From Xanthocytophaga agilis (GTDB lineage Bacteria > Bacteroidota > Bacteroidia > Cytophagales > 172606-1), in assembly GCF_030068605.1 (NCBI RefSeq), contig NZ_JASJOU010000003.1:124001-188000 (forward strand): a stretch of DNA of 64,000 nt. Reading direction: 5' to 3'. Shown here piece by piece: positions 8,101 to 17,740 of this stretch. Each line of letters begins with the position of its first letter. Position 1 is the first letter of the stretch. Made by a program: the position numbers and the translations under genes. A model generated the notes under the pieces. That model had not been told where the DNA came from. It did no database searches and saw only the letters and a list, made by a program, of their open reading frames with translations.

Positions 8101-9171
8101 ATGCAAGAAAACGAACAAGAACAGAAGTGGTATCTGGCAGCCAAATACCTAACTAGCGGTTTAGACCAAGAAGACCAACCGGAATGGGAGGCGTTGAAAG
8201 ACGATGCCCAGTTTCAGGAAGATTTTGCCAAGCTTCGCAAACACTGGCATACCTTCGAAACCCTGCCCTATCAGCAGATTGACATTGCAGAGGGATGGGA
8301 TGCGGTTTGGAATCGGGTGAAAGAAAAAGAAAAACCGCAAAGAAAGTTTTCAGTCCCTGCCTTCGTACGCTATGCAGCCGTGATTGTGCTTACACTGGTT
8401 TCATCCTTTTTGCTTTGGCAATGGATAGGAAATACCCAATCGCAATCGGGAGCAGAGGATGTATTGACTACGATTGAAGCACCAACCGGATCAACCTCGG
8501 TAGTCACCTTACCGGATCACTCAAAAGTATGGTTGAATGCAGGTAGCAAGATCTCCTTTACTAAAAATTACGGCATCACCAACCGCAATATAAACCTGGA
8601 GGGAGAAGCCTTTTTCGATGTGATCAAAAGAGAAGTTGCCTTTCAGGTACATACACAGGCCCAGGATATTACCGTCTTAGGTACCGCCTTCAATGTAAAG
8701 GCCTATAGTGATGATCCAAAGGTGGTTACCACACTGGTCAGAGGCTCCCTGAAAGTAAAGCCTAAAGCAAGTGCGGCGAAAGAATACCTGTTGAAACCAG
8801 GGGAAAAGCTGGCTATATGGAAAGACAAACTACGCATGGGCTTACCCGCTGGCGAACTTCAAACGCAAATCGACACAGAAGTCGAAACCGGCTGGAAAGA
8901 CGGATGGCTGGCTGTACGGGGTGAATCACTGGATGAGCTGGCCCGAAAGATTGAACGACTGCATGATGTAAAGATTATTTTTGAAACAGAACAGCTCAAG
9001 CAGTACCGGTTTAGTGGCAGAATTAAACAGTTAAGCCTGGAGCAGGTATTAAAAGCCATGGCGTTAACTTCCCCCATTAATTTTGTGATTCAGGAAAAAA
9101 CCGTAACCCTCAAAGAAAATACGTCCACCCGATCCAAATATCGTTCACTGGAAAATGTGCAAACCAAATAA
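8101..9171 (+). CDS. FecR-family anti-sigma factor / signal transducer
   Basis: The protein has 356 residues. I start it at ATG 8101 rather than the TTG codon just before. The N-terminal cytoplasmic part (1-85) resembles anti-sigma domains. One membrane helix lies at ~89-109 (YAAVIVLTLVSSFLLWQWIG). The periplasmic FecR domain spans ~120-220, with VVTLPDHSKVWLNAGSKISF and GEAFFDV. A DUF4974-like C-terminal domain follows at ~275-345 (ESLDELARKIERLHDVKI). In the known pathway the periplasmic part contacts the STN domain of the TonB-dependent receptor and relays the signal to the ECF sigma factor. The susC gene downstream has an STN domain, and the sigma gene is at 4962-5531, so all parts are present. 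Confidence 0.93.
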   Translation: MQENEQEQKWYLAAKYLTSGLDQEDQPEWEALKDDAQFQEDFAKLRKHWHTFETLPYQQIDIAEGWDAVWNRVKEKEKPQRKFSVPAFVRYAAVIVLTLVSSFLLWQWIGNTQSQSGAEDVLTTIEAPTGSTSVVTLPDHSKVWLNAGSKISFTKNYGITNRNINLEGEAFFDVIKREVAFQVHTQAQDITVLGTAFNVKAYSDDPKVVTTLVRGSLKVKPKASAAKEYLLKPGEKLAIWKDKLRMGLPAGELQTQIDTEVETGWKDGWLAVRGESLDELARKIERLHDVKIIFETEQLKQYRFSGRIKQLSLEQVLKAMALTSPINFVIQEKTVTLKENTSTRSKYRSLENVQTK

Positions 9172-9237
9172 TTACCTAAACTCAATGCCTATGATCAAAG
9201 CTTACTTTCTGACTATCTGACTCTTTGAATAAAAAAA

Positions 9238-9269
9238 GGCTCAAAAGATGGGGCAACATCTTCTGAGCC
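9238..9269. other. Hairpin between fecR and susC
   Basis: ggctca-a-aagatg (9238-9250) pairs with catctt-c-tgagcc (9257-9269), a 12-bp stem with one A:C mismatch. A run of A precedes it on the plus strand, so it would resemble an intrinsic terminator only for minus-strand transcripts. On the sense strand it may modulate expression of susC relative to fecR. It lies upstream of the chosen susC start, which argues against the longer reading frame beginning at 9248. Confidence 0.6.
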
Positions 9270-9346
9270 AAATGGACTGTAAACAGTCTGCCTCTTGCAC
9301 ACAGCAAGAACAGAATTCCTATTGTTTAACCCATCCTCCTAAAAAT

Positions 9347-12300
9347 ATGAAAAAAATAAAATACGACCAAGCATTGGGCTGGTCAGTATTGCATAAACTA
9401 CGCGTATTTATGAAACTCTGGTTCTTTTTGCTGACTCCTTTAGGAATCCTTCTTGCCTCGCCTGCCAAGACGCAAACACTTACGATGGAGCTGAAAAATG
9501 TGCCGCTTCGGCAAGCACTCCTCCAGGTGGAAAAGAAAAGTGGCTACTCGTTTTTCTATAACGATTCCTTTGCAGACCTGGATAAACCCATCTCCATTCA
9601 GGTACAAAATGAATCCATCAAAAACGTACTGGAAATCCTGTTGACGCCCACCAACCTTTCGTACAAGTTTATGGACGGCAAGCTGATCGTGATTGCCCCA
9701 AAAAGCTTGATTACCCCCAAAAGTTCGCTGGAAAAGGTTACGATAAAAGGCGTGGTCACCGGTGCAAGCGACAAACAACCATTACCCGCTGTGACCGTCT
9801 CCATCAAGGGACAGCCCAAAGGAACCACGACCAATGCCAACGGGGAATATACCATTGAAGCAGAGACAGGCCAGACGCTTGTGTTTTCATTTATCGGATA
9901 CAATACCCAGGAAGTACTGGTTGGCAATAAAACCCAAATTGACATTGCACTGGAAGCCGCTACGACTCTGTTAAATGAGGTTACGGTGGTTTCTACTGGC
10001 TACCAGGATATTGAAAAAAGACTTTTTACCGGATCGGTAGTCAAACTCGACGGAGCGGAGGTAAAGACAGCCGGCACAACGGATGTAGGCAGAATGCTAC
10101 AGGGACGGGCAGCAGGCGTTTCAGTACAGAATGTGTCAGGAACGTTCGGCGCAGCCCCCAAAATACGCGTCAGAGGGGCCACTTCCATTAATGGCGATAA
10201 TAAGCCCTTGTGGGTAATTGACGGAGTTATTCTGGAAGATGTGGTAAATGTATCCACCGAACAGTTGACTACCGGTGACGCAAGCACCTTGATTGGCTCC
10301 TCCGTGGCAGGCTTAAATTCAGATGATATCGAAAGTATCAGTATTCTGAAAGATGCCTCTGCCACTGCCCTATACGGGGCCAGAGCCAAAGATGGGGTAA
10401 TTGTCATCAAAACCAAAAAAGGTCAGACCGGCAAACCTCAGTTTACCTATACCGGAAATTTTTCTACGTATCTGAAACCCACCTATAACAGTTTCAACAT
10501 CATGAACTCAGTAGATCAGATGTCGGTCTATGCAGAGATGGAACGTAAAGGTCTGCTCAATCACTCCGATCTTTCTAAAATTCCCAATGGTGGGGTATAC
10601 AAGAAAATGTATGATATCATCAACCAGAATTACGACGAAACCACCGGGGAATACGAACTGATTAACGACGATGCCTCCCGAAGAAAATTCCTCCAGCGAT
10701 ATGCATTGGCTAATACAGACTGGTTTGATGTGTTGTTCAAGAATTCATTTGTACAGGAACACTCCCTGGGATTTTCGTCCGGAACCGAAGCCGCACAATT
10801 TTATTTTTCAGGAAGTTATTACGATGACAAAGGCTGGACCATCGCTGACCAGGTAAAACGATACACGGCCAATGCCCGGGGCATGTTCAAACTAAGTGAC
10901 AAGCTCACTATTGGCATTATTACGTCCGGATCTGTACGTGATCAGCATGCACCGGGTACAGTTACCCGCCTGGCCAACATGGTTGAAGGTAGCTACGACC
11001 GGGATTTTGACATTAACCCGTTTAGCTATGCCATCAACACTAGTCGTGTCCTTACCCCTTACAATCAGAAAGGCCAACTGGAATATTTTACCCGCAACTA
11101 TGCACCTTTCAACATTATCAATGAGATCAATCAGAATTACATTGACCTCAACCAGCTGGACATGCGGATACAGGGAGAACTCGGATACAAGCTAGGCAAA
11201 GGAGTGAAATACGATTTTTTAGGGGCGGTCCGCTACGTTAAAAACACGACAGAGCATAAGGTGGAAGAAAATTCCAATATGGCCGAAGCCTACCGGGCAA
11301 ACGGTTCGCAATCGATCCGTATCGGCAATAAATTTTTATACTACAACCCGGATTATCCCAATCTGGACCCGGTCATTGTTCTTCCTCAAGGAGGTTTTTA
11401 CAACCGGACTGATGATCAGATGGTCAGCTATTATTTTAAAAATCAATTCAGCTGGAGCTATGTTTTTAACACCCTTCATACGATAAACATGGTGGCAGGT
11501 CAGGAGATCCGGCAGGTGGACCGACAGAATTCCTTTAATAACGGCTATGGCTATCAGTACGGAAAAGGCGGCGTTGCCTATACCGATTATCTGGCCATTA
11601 AACAGCTTCTGGAGGGGAATTTCAACTACTATGGTATGAGCAATACCTACGATCGGTATGCGAGTTTTTATGCGGGTGGCACCTACTCATTCAAAGAAAA
11701 ATACATTGCAAACGGAACGATCCGGATGGATGGCTCCAATAAACTCGGTGCCTCTAAAACCGCACGGTGGCTGCCTACATGGAATATCAGTGGGGCATGG
11801 AATCTGGATACAGAGGATTTCCTGCACGACCTTACAGCGATCAACGTGCTGACCCTGAAAGCGGGCTATGGCCTTACAGCAAATGCCGGAAATGCGACCA
11901 ACTCTTCGGTGGTTTACCGAAGTGGCACCACCCGGAGACCTTACCTGAACGAAACCGAATCCCAGATTGGGATTGAAAGTCTGGAGAATTCGGACCTTAC
12001 CTGGGAAAAACAATATGAAACGAATATAGGTCTGAATCTTGGACTCTTCAACAGGCTTACTATCACTGCCGATTATTACAGGAGAAGACAATTTGATCTG
12101 ATTGGTGTCATCAAAACATCCGGCATAGGTGGAGAAGCGTATAAGGCAGTCAATTATGCCGATATGAAATCGCATGGGGTGGATCTGTCTGTAGGTGGCA
12201 CGGTACTGAAGGGAAGCCACTGGAGCTGGAACAGTACGTTTATTTTCAGTCAGAATAAGAATAAGATTACCGACCTTAAAAATCAACCCCGGATCATCGA

Positions 12301-13000
12301 CCTGGTCTTTCCGGATGGAGGAGCCAAAGAGGGATATCCGGTCAGAAGTTTGTTCTCAGTGGATTTTAAAGGATTAGATCCCAACTCCGGCATTCCGCTA
12401 TTTACGGATCATACCGGAGAAAAAAGTTCGAATGTGTATCTGCAAAGTACGTCTACCCAATACCTGAAATACGAAGGTCCCATTGATCCACCCATTACGG
12501 GAGGGTTTTCAAACATCTTTACGTATAAAAACCTGACGTTAAACGTATTCCTGGCTTACCAAACCGGCAATAAGATCCGGCTTAATCCGGCTTTTAAAAG
12601 CTACTATACAGATCTGGATGCCACACCAAAGGAATTCAACGACCGGTGGCTTGTACCAGGTGATGAGCAGGTTACTCCTATTCCTTCTATCCTGGATGCG
12701 GTTACATTACAACAACTTGGCGCGGTTTATCCTTACAATACCTATAACTATTCCACCGCACGAACAGCGGATGGTACCTTTATCCGATTACGCACGGTGT
12801 CGCTGATGTATACGCTTCCAGAGCGGTTACTGCGGGGATTTTCTATAAAAAATGCTTCCCTGGGAATAACTGGAACCAATTTGTTGCTTCTCTATTCGGA
12901 CAAAAAACTATATGGACAAGACCCTGAATTCTTTGCCTCCGGTGGCGTGGCCCTGCCGGTAGCCAAACAAATAACCGCTACACTTAAATTGAGTTTTTAA
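9347..13000 (+). CDS. SusC/RagA-family TonB-dependent outer-membrane transporter with STN domain
   Basis: The protein has 1,217 residues from ATG 9347; a longer frame from 9248 lacks a signal sequence at its start. The signal-anchor region is residues ~20-43. An STN domain (~45-115; MELKNVPLRQALLQVEKKSG) marks it as a signalling receptor. A carboxypeptidase-like regulatory domain follows (~135-215; KGTTTNANGEYTIEA, FSFIGYNTQEV). The plug domain (~225-350) has the SusC hallmarks LQGRAAGVSV, WVIDGVI, SILKDASATALYGARAKDGV and IKTKKG. The remainder is the 22-strand barrel, ending in LKLSF. It imports the substrate delivered by the SusD partner using TonB energy. The STN domain couples substrate binding to FecR and the ECF sigma factor. 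Confidence 0.96.
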   Translation: MKKIKYDQALGWSVLHKLRVFMKLWFFLLTPLGILLASPAKTQTLTMELKNVPLRQALLQVEKKSGYSFFYNDSFADLDKPISIQVQNESIKNVLEILLTPTNLSYKFMDGKLIVIAPKSLITPKSSLEKVTIKGVVTGASDKQPLPAVTVSIKGQPKGTTTNANGEYTIEAETGQTLVFSFIGYNTQEVLVGNKTQIDIALEAATTLLNEVTVVSTGYQDIEKRLFTGSVVKLDGAEVKTAGTTDVGRMLQGRAAGVSVQNVSGTFGAAPKIRVRGATSINGDNKPLWVIDGVILEDVVNVSTEQLTTGDASTLIGSSVAGLNSDDIESISILKDASATALYGARAKDGVIVIKTKKGQTGKPQFTYTGNFSTYLKPTYNSFNIMNSVDQMSVYAEMERKGLLNHSDLSKIPNGGVYKKMYDIINQNYDETTGEYELINDDASRRKFLQRYALANTDWFDVLFKNSFVQEHSLGFSSGTEAAQFYFSGSYYDDKGWTIADQVKRYTANARGMFKLSDKLTIGIITSGSVRDQHAPGTVTRLANMVEGSYDRDFDINPFSYAINTSRVLTPYNQKGQLEYFTRNYAPFNIINEINQNYIDLNQLDMRIQGELGYKLGKGVKYDFLGAVRYVKNTTEHKVEENSNMAEAYRANGSQSIRIGNKFLYYNPDYPNLDPVIVLPQGGFYNRTDDQMVSYYFKNQFSWSYVFNTLHTINMVAGQEIRQVDRQNSFNNGYGYQYGKGGVAYTDYLAIKQLLEGNFNYYGMSNTYDRYASFYAGGTYSFKEKYIANGTIRMDGSNKLGASKTARWLPTWNISGAWNLDTEDFLHDLTAINVLTLKAGYGLTANAGNATNSSVVYRSGTTRRPYLNETESQIGIESLENSDLTWEKQYETNIGLNLGLFNRLTITADYYRRRQFDLIGVIKTSGIGGEAYKAVNYADMKSHGVDLSVGGTVLKGSHWSWNSTFIFSQNKNKITDLKNQPRIIDLVFPDGGAKEGYPVRSLFSVDFKGLDPNSGIPLFTDHTGEKSSNVYLQSTSTQYLKYEGPIDPPITGGFSNIFTYKNLTLNVFLAYQTGNKIRLNPAFKSYYTDLDATPKEFNDRWLVPGDEQVTPIPSILDAVTLQQLGAVYPYNTYNYSTARTADGTFIRLRTVSLMYTLPERLLRGFSIKNASLGITGTNLLLLYSDKKLYGQDPEFFASGGVALPVAKQITATLKLSF

Positions 13001-13137
13001 TCAGTATCCAGACATGATAGTGTACACGAAATGACATTGAAAAGTAAACCTGTACAAAAAAGCAAAAGACAGAAACAGACGTCCCTGAAAGCTTGCTGTA
13101 CATCGTATAGTTCACATACCATGCAACAATATATCTC

Positions 13138-14604
13138 ATGCAACGATATTTAGGATTTATTTTTACTCTACTTCTTCTGACGGGTTGCGAAGATTTTCTT
13201 TCGAAAGAACCCGACAACCGGGCTAACCTGGATTCAAAAGAGAAAATAGCAGAACTGCTGGTGACAGCCTATCCGGAAGCAAACTATGCCGCCTTTTGTG
13301 AGGCTATGTCTGACAATGCGGAGGACAATCCCCAGGGCCAGATACAACCCATCAATGCAGACGCTTACTTCTGGCGGGATCACTCGACAACAGATCAGGA
13401 TTCTCCGGAATATTACTGGAATGCCTGTTATGCAGCTATTGCAGCCTCCAATCATGCTTTACGGGCCATCCAGACGGCTCCGGATTCTATGGCTATGCAG
13501 GCATTAAAGGGAGAAGCCTTAGTGGCAAGAGCCTATTCTCATTTTATGCTGGTGAATTTGTTTGCTCAGACCTATGATTCTGCTACGGCCTCAACCAACC
13601 CAGGCATCCCATATGTAACAGAACCTGAAACGGTATCTTTTAAAACCTATAAGAGAGCTAGCGTAAAGGAGGTATATAACCGGATTGAAAGAGATCTGCT
13701 GGATGGATTGCCGCTGATTAATGATCAGGCCTATCAGACAAACGGCGGATCAAGCTCGGGTGTACCGAAATATCATTTTACAAAGGCCGCTTCCCACGCG
13801 TTTGCTTCCCGGTTTTATCTGTTCAAAAAGGAGTATACGAAAGTTATTGAGCATGCCAATCAGGTATTCATACAACAAGATATCAAAACATTGTTAAGAC
13901 CCTGGAATTCAACCTATAGAGGATACTCAGCCCAGGAGCTGTCCCTCAACTATACCAAATCCAGTGAAAAGGCAAATCTTCTATTGTGTGAGACAGCTTC
14001 TAACTGGGCAAGATCCTTCCTGGGAAACAGATATTCTACAGGCCTTCAGAGATACCGGGAAATATTCAACACACAAAGTATGGTGGGCATGTATTCTTAT
14101 TCTGTTTTGCGCTCTTCTTCTCAAGCCTATATTATTAATAAATTCAGGGAGCATTTTGTCAGAGTGGGCACCAATGCCAACACAGGCTTCATTTATACGA
14201 TGCTTCCCCTTATTTCTGCCGAAGAGGTGTTGTTCAACCGGGCTGAAGCTCATGCCATGCTTTTTCATTTCAATGAATCACTGGCCGACATCAATATATG
14301 GGTCAGTACAAGGGTAACCAATTATGATCCTGCGGTACATAATGTAACGTTCAATAAGCTATACAATTACTACCAGAAAAATGTAAACCAGCAAGCTATT
14401 GTAGCGGGTATCCTGGATTTTCGCAGGGTAGAATTCCTCCACGAAGGGCTGCGGTGGTTTGATGTGTTGCGACACAAGCTTCCGGTCAGGCACACCACTG
14501 CGGATGGGCAAATCCTTGAGCTTTCTCCAACGGATCCCAGAAGAGTAATTCAGCTTCCTGTACAAGCCATCGCTTCAGGCGGTTTAGAACCCAATCCAAG
14601 ATAA
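13138..14604 (+). CDS. SusD/RagB-family substrate-binding outer-membrane lipoprotein
   Basis: The protein has 488 residues, a normal SusD length. The lipobox is LLLLTGC with Cys17, followed by the typical EDFLSKEP start. TPR-like helical segments include a conserved arm (ALKGEALVARAYSHFMLVNL) and the late SusD motif FNRAEAHAM. The C-terminal pattern RRVEFLHEGLRWFDVLRH is followed by the signature ending IQLPVQAIASGGLEPNPR. It caps the SusC barrel on the cell surface and binds the ligand. It lies 137 bp downstream of susC in the same operon. The ligand cannot be read from the sequence. Confidence 0.95.
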   Translation: MQRYLGFIFTLLLLTGCEDFLSKEPDNRANLDSKEKIAELLVTAYPEANYAAFCEAMSDNAEDNPQGQIQPINADAYFWRDHSTTDQDSPEYYWNACYAAIAASNHALRAIQTAPDSMAMQALKGEALVARAYSHFMLVNLFAQTYDSATASTNPGIPYVTEPETVSFKTYKRASVKEVYNRIERDLLDGLPLINDQAYQTNGGSSSGVPKYHFTKAASHAFASRFYLFKKEYTKVIEHANQVFIQQDIKTLLRPWNSTYRGYSAQELSLNYTKSSEKANLLLCETASNWARSFLGNRYSTGLQRYREIFNTQSMVGMYSYSVLRSSSQAYIINKFREHFVRVGTNANTGFIYTMLPLISAEEVLFNRAEAHAMLFHFNESLADINIWVSTRVTNYDPAVHNVTFNKLYNYYQKNVNQQAIVAGILDFRRVEFLHEGLRWFDVLRHKLPVRHTTADGQILELSPTDPRRVIQLPVQAIASGGLEPNPR

Positions 14605-14634
14605 GTTCATTCAAAAAATTCAATCACCTGACGT

Positions 14635-15987
14635 ATGCGTTATAGAAATAGTATTTTCCTGGTCCTCTTCCTTTTTATTGTTTCCTGCAATAAAGCAGAT
14701 AAGCTTGACCCTTCCAGAGCTGATTATGTCACCAACGATCAAACCAATCCTCCTACCGAACTGGATACCTGGTTGTATAATTCGTTTACACTACCCTATA
14801 ATATTCAGGTAAAGTACAGGTGGGATGCCTCTGAAACTCCTATTAGTAAGATTCTGGTTCCACCCGCTCCCACTAAAGTGTTGCCGGTCATGGATGTCGT
14901 AAAAAAGGTCTGGATTGATCCGTATGTAAGCATTGCCGGTGAAAACTTTATTAAAAAGTACTGCCCCAAGCAGTTTGTGTTAACCGGAAGTGCCAGCTAC
15001 AACCCGGATGGCACCTTTACGCTGGGCACAGCCGAAGGAGGCCGGAAGATTGTTTTATATGTGGTGAATGATTTTGTAAAGACTGATCATTACTCGGTAA
15101 CGGAAATGATCCATACCATTGAACATGAGTTTGCACACATCCTGCATCAGAACATTTCGTATCCCGGAGAATTCAAAGAATTAACCACCGGACTATATAC
15201 GCCTAACTGGGGATTTGTTTCACTCAGTCAGGCAAGAGCACAGGGATTTATCACCAGCTATGCTATGTTGTCTCCGGATGAGGATTTTGTGGAAATGATT
15301 TCGATGATGCTGGTGGAAGGAAAAAAAGGATATGAAAGCATTCTGGATTGCCAGACTACGGCGGCCTCCAAGCAAATCCTTCGAAAGAAAGAAGAGCTGG
15401 TTGTCAGGTATTTCAGAGAGGCATATAACATTGATTTTTACCAGCTTCAAACCAAAGTACAGGAGGCCATACAAGCCATTGCCCCGCCAGAGAACGAAGG
15501 CGAAGAGCTGCCACCTGTATTTGATATCTGGGGACTGGACAAACAGAATAAGGCGATCCGGTTTGACCTGACGACGATGAACGAACCTGCTTCGTTTGTC
15601 AGCCGGTATACGTATGACAATGCCCGGCTCCACGCGGTAGGCTTAAACCTGGATTACTCCTTTAAGCTGGTGTATATAGGGGAAGAGGAAGTAGCCCTGA
15701 AGCTGTATTACTCTAAACCCGATAGTGAACCACGGGAATACTTTGAAGCCACCTTCTATTTCTTTGTTACTAAAAAGCCGAACAGCACAGTCACACTGGA
15801 GTTTTATAACTCGGATGAAAATGGAGCATATCTCAATGAGCAACTGGGCGCATATGCTATTCTTGGCTTTTTTGCCAATCAGACCTTTACCATTAACTGG
15901 TTGCCTTCCTGTGGCACAACCCAGTATGTAGGGTTTTATCCTGTAAACTCGCCTGCCAACTATAGCTTTGGTGTTCCCGGTAATTAA
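14635..15987 (+). CDS. Substrate-import-associated zinc metallohydrolase lipoprotein (HExxH)
   Basis: The protein has 450 residues. The lipobox LFIVSC gives Cys18. Residues 164-168 are HEFAH, an HExxH zinc motif inside IHTIEHEFAHILHQ. A later acidic stretch (SPDEDFVEMISMML, ~residues 218-231) may give the third ligand. The size and position after a SusC/SusD pair match the Mx1-type metallopeptidase family known from such loci in Bacteroidota. The C-terminal ~170 residues have beta character and resemble the DUF4302-type fold in the next gene. It starts 30 bp after susD. It probably trims the substrate at the cell surface before import, which hints at a peptide or protein ligand. Confidence 0.88.
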   Translation: MRYRNSIFLVLFLFIVSCNKADKLDPSRADYVTNDQTNPPTELDTWLYNSFTLPYNIQVKYRWDASETPISKILVPPAPTKVLPVMDVVKKVWIDPYVSIAGENFIKKYCPKQFVLTGSASYNPDGTFTLGTAEGGRKIVLYVVNDFVKTDHYSVTEMIHTIEHEFAHILHQNISYPGEFKELTTGLYTPNWGFVSLSQARAQGFITSYAMLSPDEDFVEMISMMLVEGKKGYESILDCQTTAASKQILRKKEELVVRYFREAYNIDFYQLQTKVQEAIQAIAPPENEGEELPPVFDIWGLDKQNKAIRFDLTTMNEPASFVSRYTYDNARLHAVGLNLDYSFKLVYIGEEEVALKLYYSKPDSEPREYFEATFYFFVTKKPNSTVTLEFYNSDENGAYLNEQLGAYAILGFFANQTFTINWLPSCGTTQYVGFYPVNSPANYSFGVPGN

Positions 15988-16007
15988 TTAACCTTAGACA
16001 TAACATC

Positions 16008-17342
16008 ATGATTCATAAGCGCTCTCTTTTATTCCACATATTCCTTACAGTTTGTCTATGTGGATTTTTGCTCTCGTGCGAGAAAGAATATAACTCTATC
16101 TACGATCAATCGCCCGATGAACGGTTACGAAAGACATTGGATGCCTACAATGATTTACTCTTATCGGCTCCATATGGCTGGAAAGGCACCCTGAAGACCA
16201 AGCTCGGACCCGTGTTTTTTTATTACTTCGACTTCCACAATGAAGGCAAAGTAACTATGTTAGCTGATTTTAACCAGACTACTGCCGGCACGGCAAAAGA
16301 AGGGACTTGGGTAATAAAAGCTTTACAACGCCCAACCCTTAGCTTTGATACGTACTCGTATATTCACTTGCCGGCAGATCCCAACGGGAACGTCAATGGA
16401 GGAGAGAACGGATCAGGCTTGCTGTCTGACTTTCAGTTTGCCATAGCCAGCACTGCCGGAGACAGCATTGTATTGGAAGGGATACAGAATAAATCCAGCA
16501 TCACCCTTACCAAGGTGACCCAGCCGGAGGTAACCCAGCTAACCAGTGGGCAGATGAAAAACATGCTTCAATACGTGGCAAGCCATAAAGGTCTGCGTTT
16601 GACGCTGCCCGATAAGACAACGATTCCGTTAGCGATCAGTACCCTGACTAAAACGATAGCTTCCCAATACCTCTCCGCAGATGAATCAGAGATAGAGGAG
16701 TTTACTACGCCATTTACCTTTTCCCCATCCGGTATTACCTTAACAACTGCGTTTACCATAGCCGGAGCTAGTTTCAAAGAACTACACTGGGACGTGGATA
16801 AACAGGAATTTTATGTAGATGCCACCCGACGGATCATTAATGATAACTCGCTTTTCATTCTTACTCCCAGCATTCCCCTTTCGAGCACGCTGGGATCGAA
16901 GTATGCTTTTTTGCAAGTTCCTGAAAATACCGATTTCTATCCGTTACTGGGGCAGTCGAATGAGTTTCTATCGCTGTACAGTCAGGCCAGAGAAAGTATG
17001 CTTGCCGGTGATTATAAACTGACGCTCAAGCAGATGGACTTTGTATTTAAACCCTCCACGCATACACTGCTGATAGATGTTTATGTCACGCAAAATGGAA
17101 ACCTGTTTTTGGGTCAGTATATGTATACATATGAGTTGAATGAGGCGGGTATTTTCAAGTTTACGTTTAATCAGGCAAACGATGTTGCGTGGGCTATTCA
17201 GGGTGATCTGTCAGGGTTACTCAGTTATATTGACAATGATACTTTCACTGTGAAATATATTGGCGGTGCCCATCAGTTGCTGGGAGGAATGTTTAGTCAG
17301 GAAAATACGAATTTCTCTTTCTCAGGGTACTTAGGTAACTAA
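16008..17342 (+). CDS. DUF4302-family lipoprotein
   Basis: The protein has 444 residues with a lipoprotein signal peptide (LLSC, Cys24) followed by EKEYNSIYDQSPDERLRKTL and LLSAPYGWKGTL, the characteristic start of DUF4302 proteins. The rest is mostly beta-strand. It lies 20 bp behind the metallohydrolase and is the last gene before a strong terminator. Proteins of this family recur next to SusC/SusD/Mx1 genes, and a cell-surface ligand-binding accessory role is the usual assumption. Its biochemical function is unknown. Confidence 0.85.
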   Translation: MIHKRSLLFHIFLTVCLCGFLLSCEKEYNSIYDQSPDERLRKTLDAYNDLLLSAPYGWKGTLKTKLGPVFFYYFDFHNEGKVTMLADFNQTTAGTAKEGTWVIKALQRPTLSFDTYSYIHLPADPNGNVNGGENGSGLLSDFQFAIASTAGDSIVLEGIQNKSSITLTKVTQPEVTQLTSGQMKNMLQYVASHKGLRLTLPDKTTIPLAISTLTKTIASQYLSADESEIEEFTTPFTFSPSGITLTTAFTIAGASFKELHWDVDKQEFYVDATRRIINDNSLFILTPSIPLSSTLGSKYAFLQVPENTDFYPLLGQSNEFLSLYSQARESMLAGDYKLTLKQMDFVFKPSTHTLLIDVYVTQNGNLFLGQYMYTYELNEAGIFKFTFNQANDVAWAIQGDLSGLLSYIDNDTFTVKYIGGAHQLLGGMFSQENTNFSFSGYLGN

Positions 17343-17382
17343 CATGGGTTATCCTGAATGTTGGATGTGAATTTGTTTTACA

Positions 17383-17431
17383 AAACCAGCGTCTATTCTT
17401 TTGAAAAGAGTATAGGCGCTGGTTTATTTTT
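17383..17431 (+). terminator. Rho-independent terminator of the SusC/SusD operon
   Basis: aaaccagcgtctattct pairs with agagtataggcgctggttt with a few wobbles or mismatches, the loop is short (tttgaaa) and an a-ttttt tail follows. It sits 40 bp after the DUF4302 stop. Confidence 0.85.
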
Positions 17432-17474
17432 AAGCAATCTCTCTACTTTTTTTCAATGCTTGCCTTTCCCTAGC

Positions 17475-17690
17475 TTGGTTTATTGTCTCTTACATCACTC
17501 TTCTTGTGGCCTCTTACTTTTTTGCTTGTCCAAAAAAGTAAGCAAAAAAGGACACTTTTCTCCGATCCTCCCCCCCACTGGCCAAAGGCCAACCTCGCGG
17601 AGAAAAGATTGCCAGCGCACCTACACTGCCACACACGATTAAAGTTTCCTTTGCTCTCTTTGTAGCTTTTTTCTTTGATATTAGTCATCC
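17475..17690. repeat. Dispersed intergenic repeat, copy 2
   Basis: Second copy of the element at 5790-6040 in the same orientation. It keeps ttttttgctt, cacttttctccg, ggccaaaggccaacctcg, cggagaaaag, cgcacctacac and the tttgctctctttgt end. The central long palindrome of copy 1 is replaced by a shorter one (acttttttgcttgtcc / aaaaaagtaagcaaaaaa region). The two copies bracket the uptake locus on its two sides. Confidence 0.8.
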
Positions 17691-17740
17691 TTTACTTTAC
17701 TATCCAATATCTTTCTTCCCTTACCTGCTCTTACTCCCTT

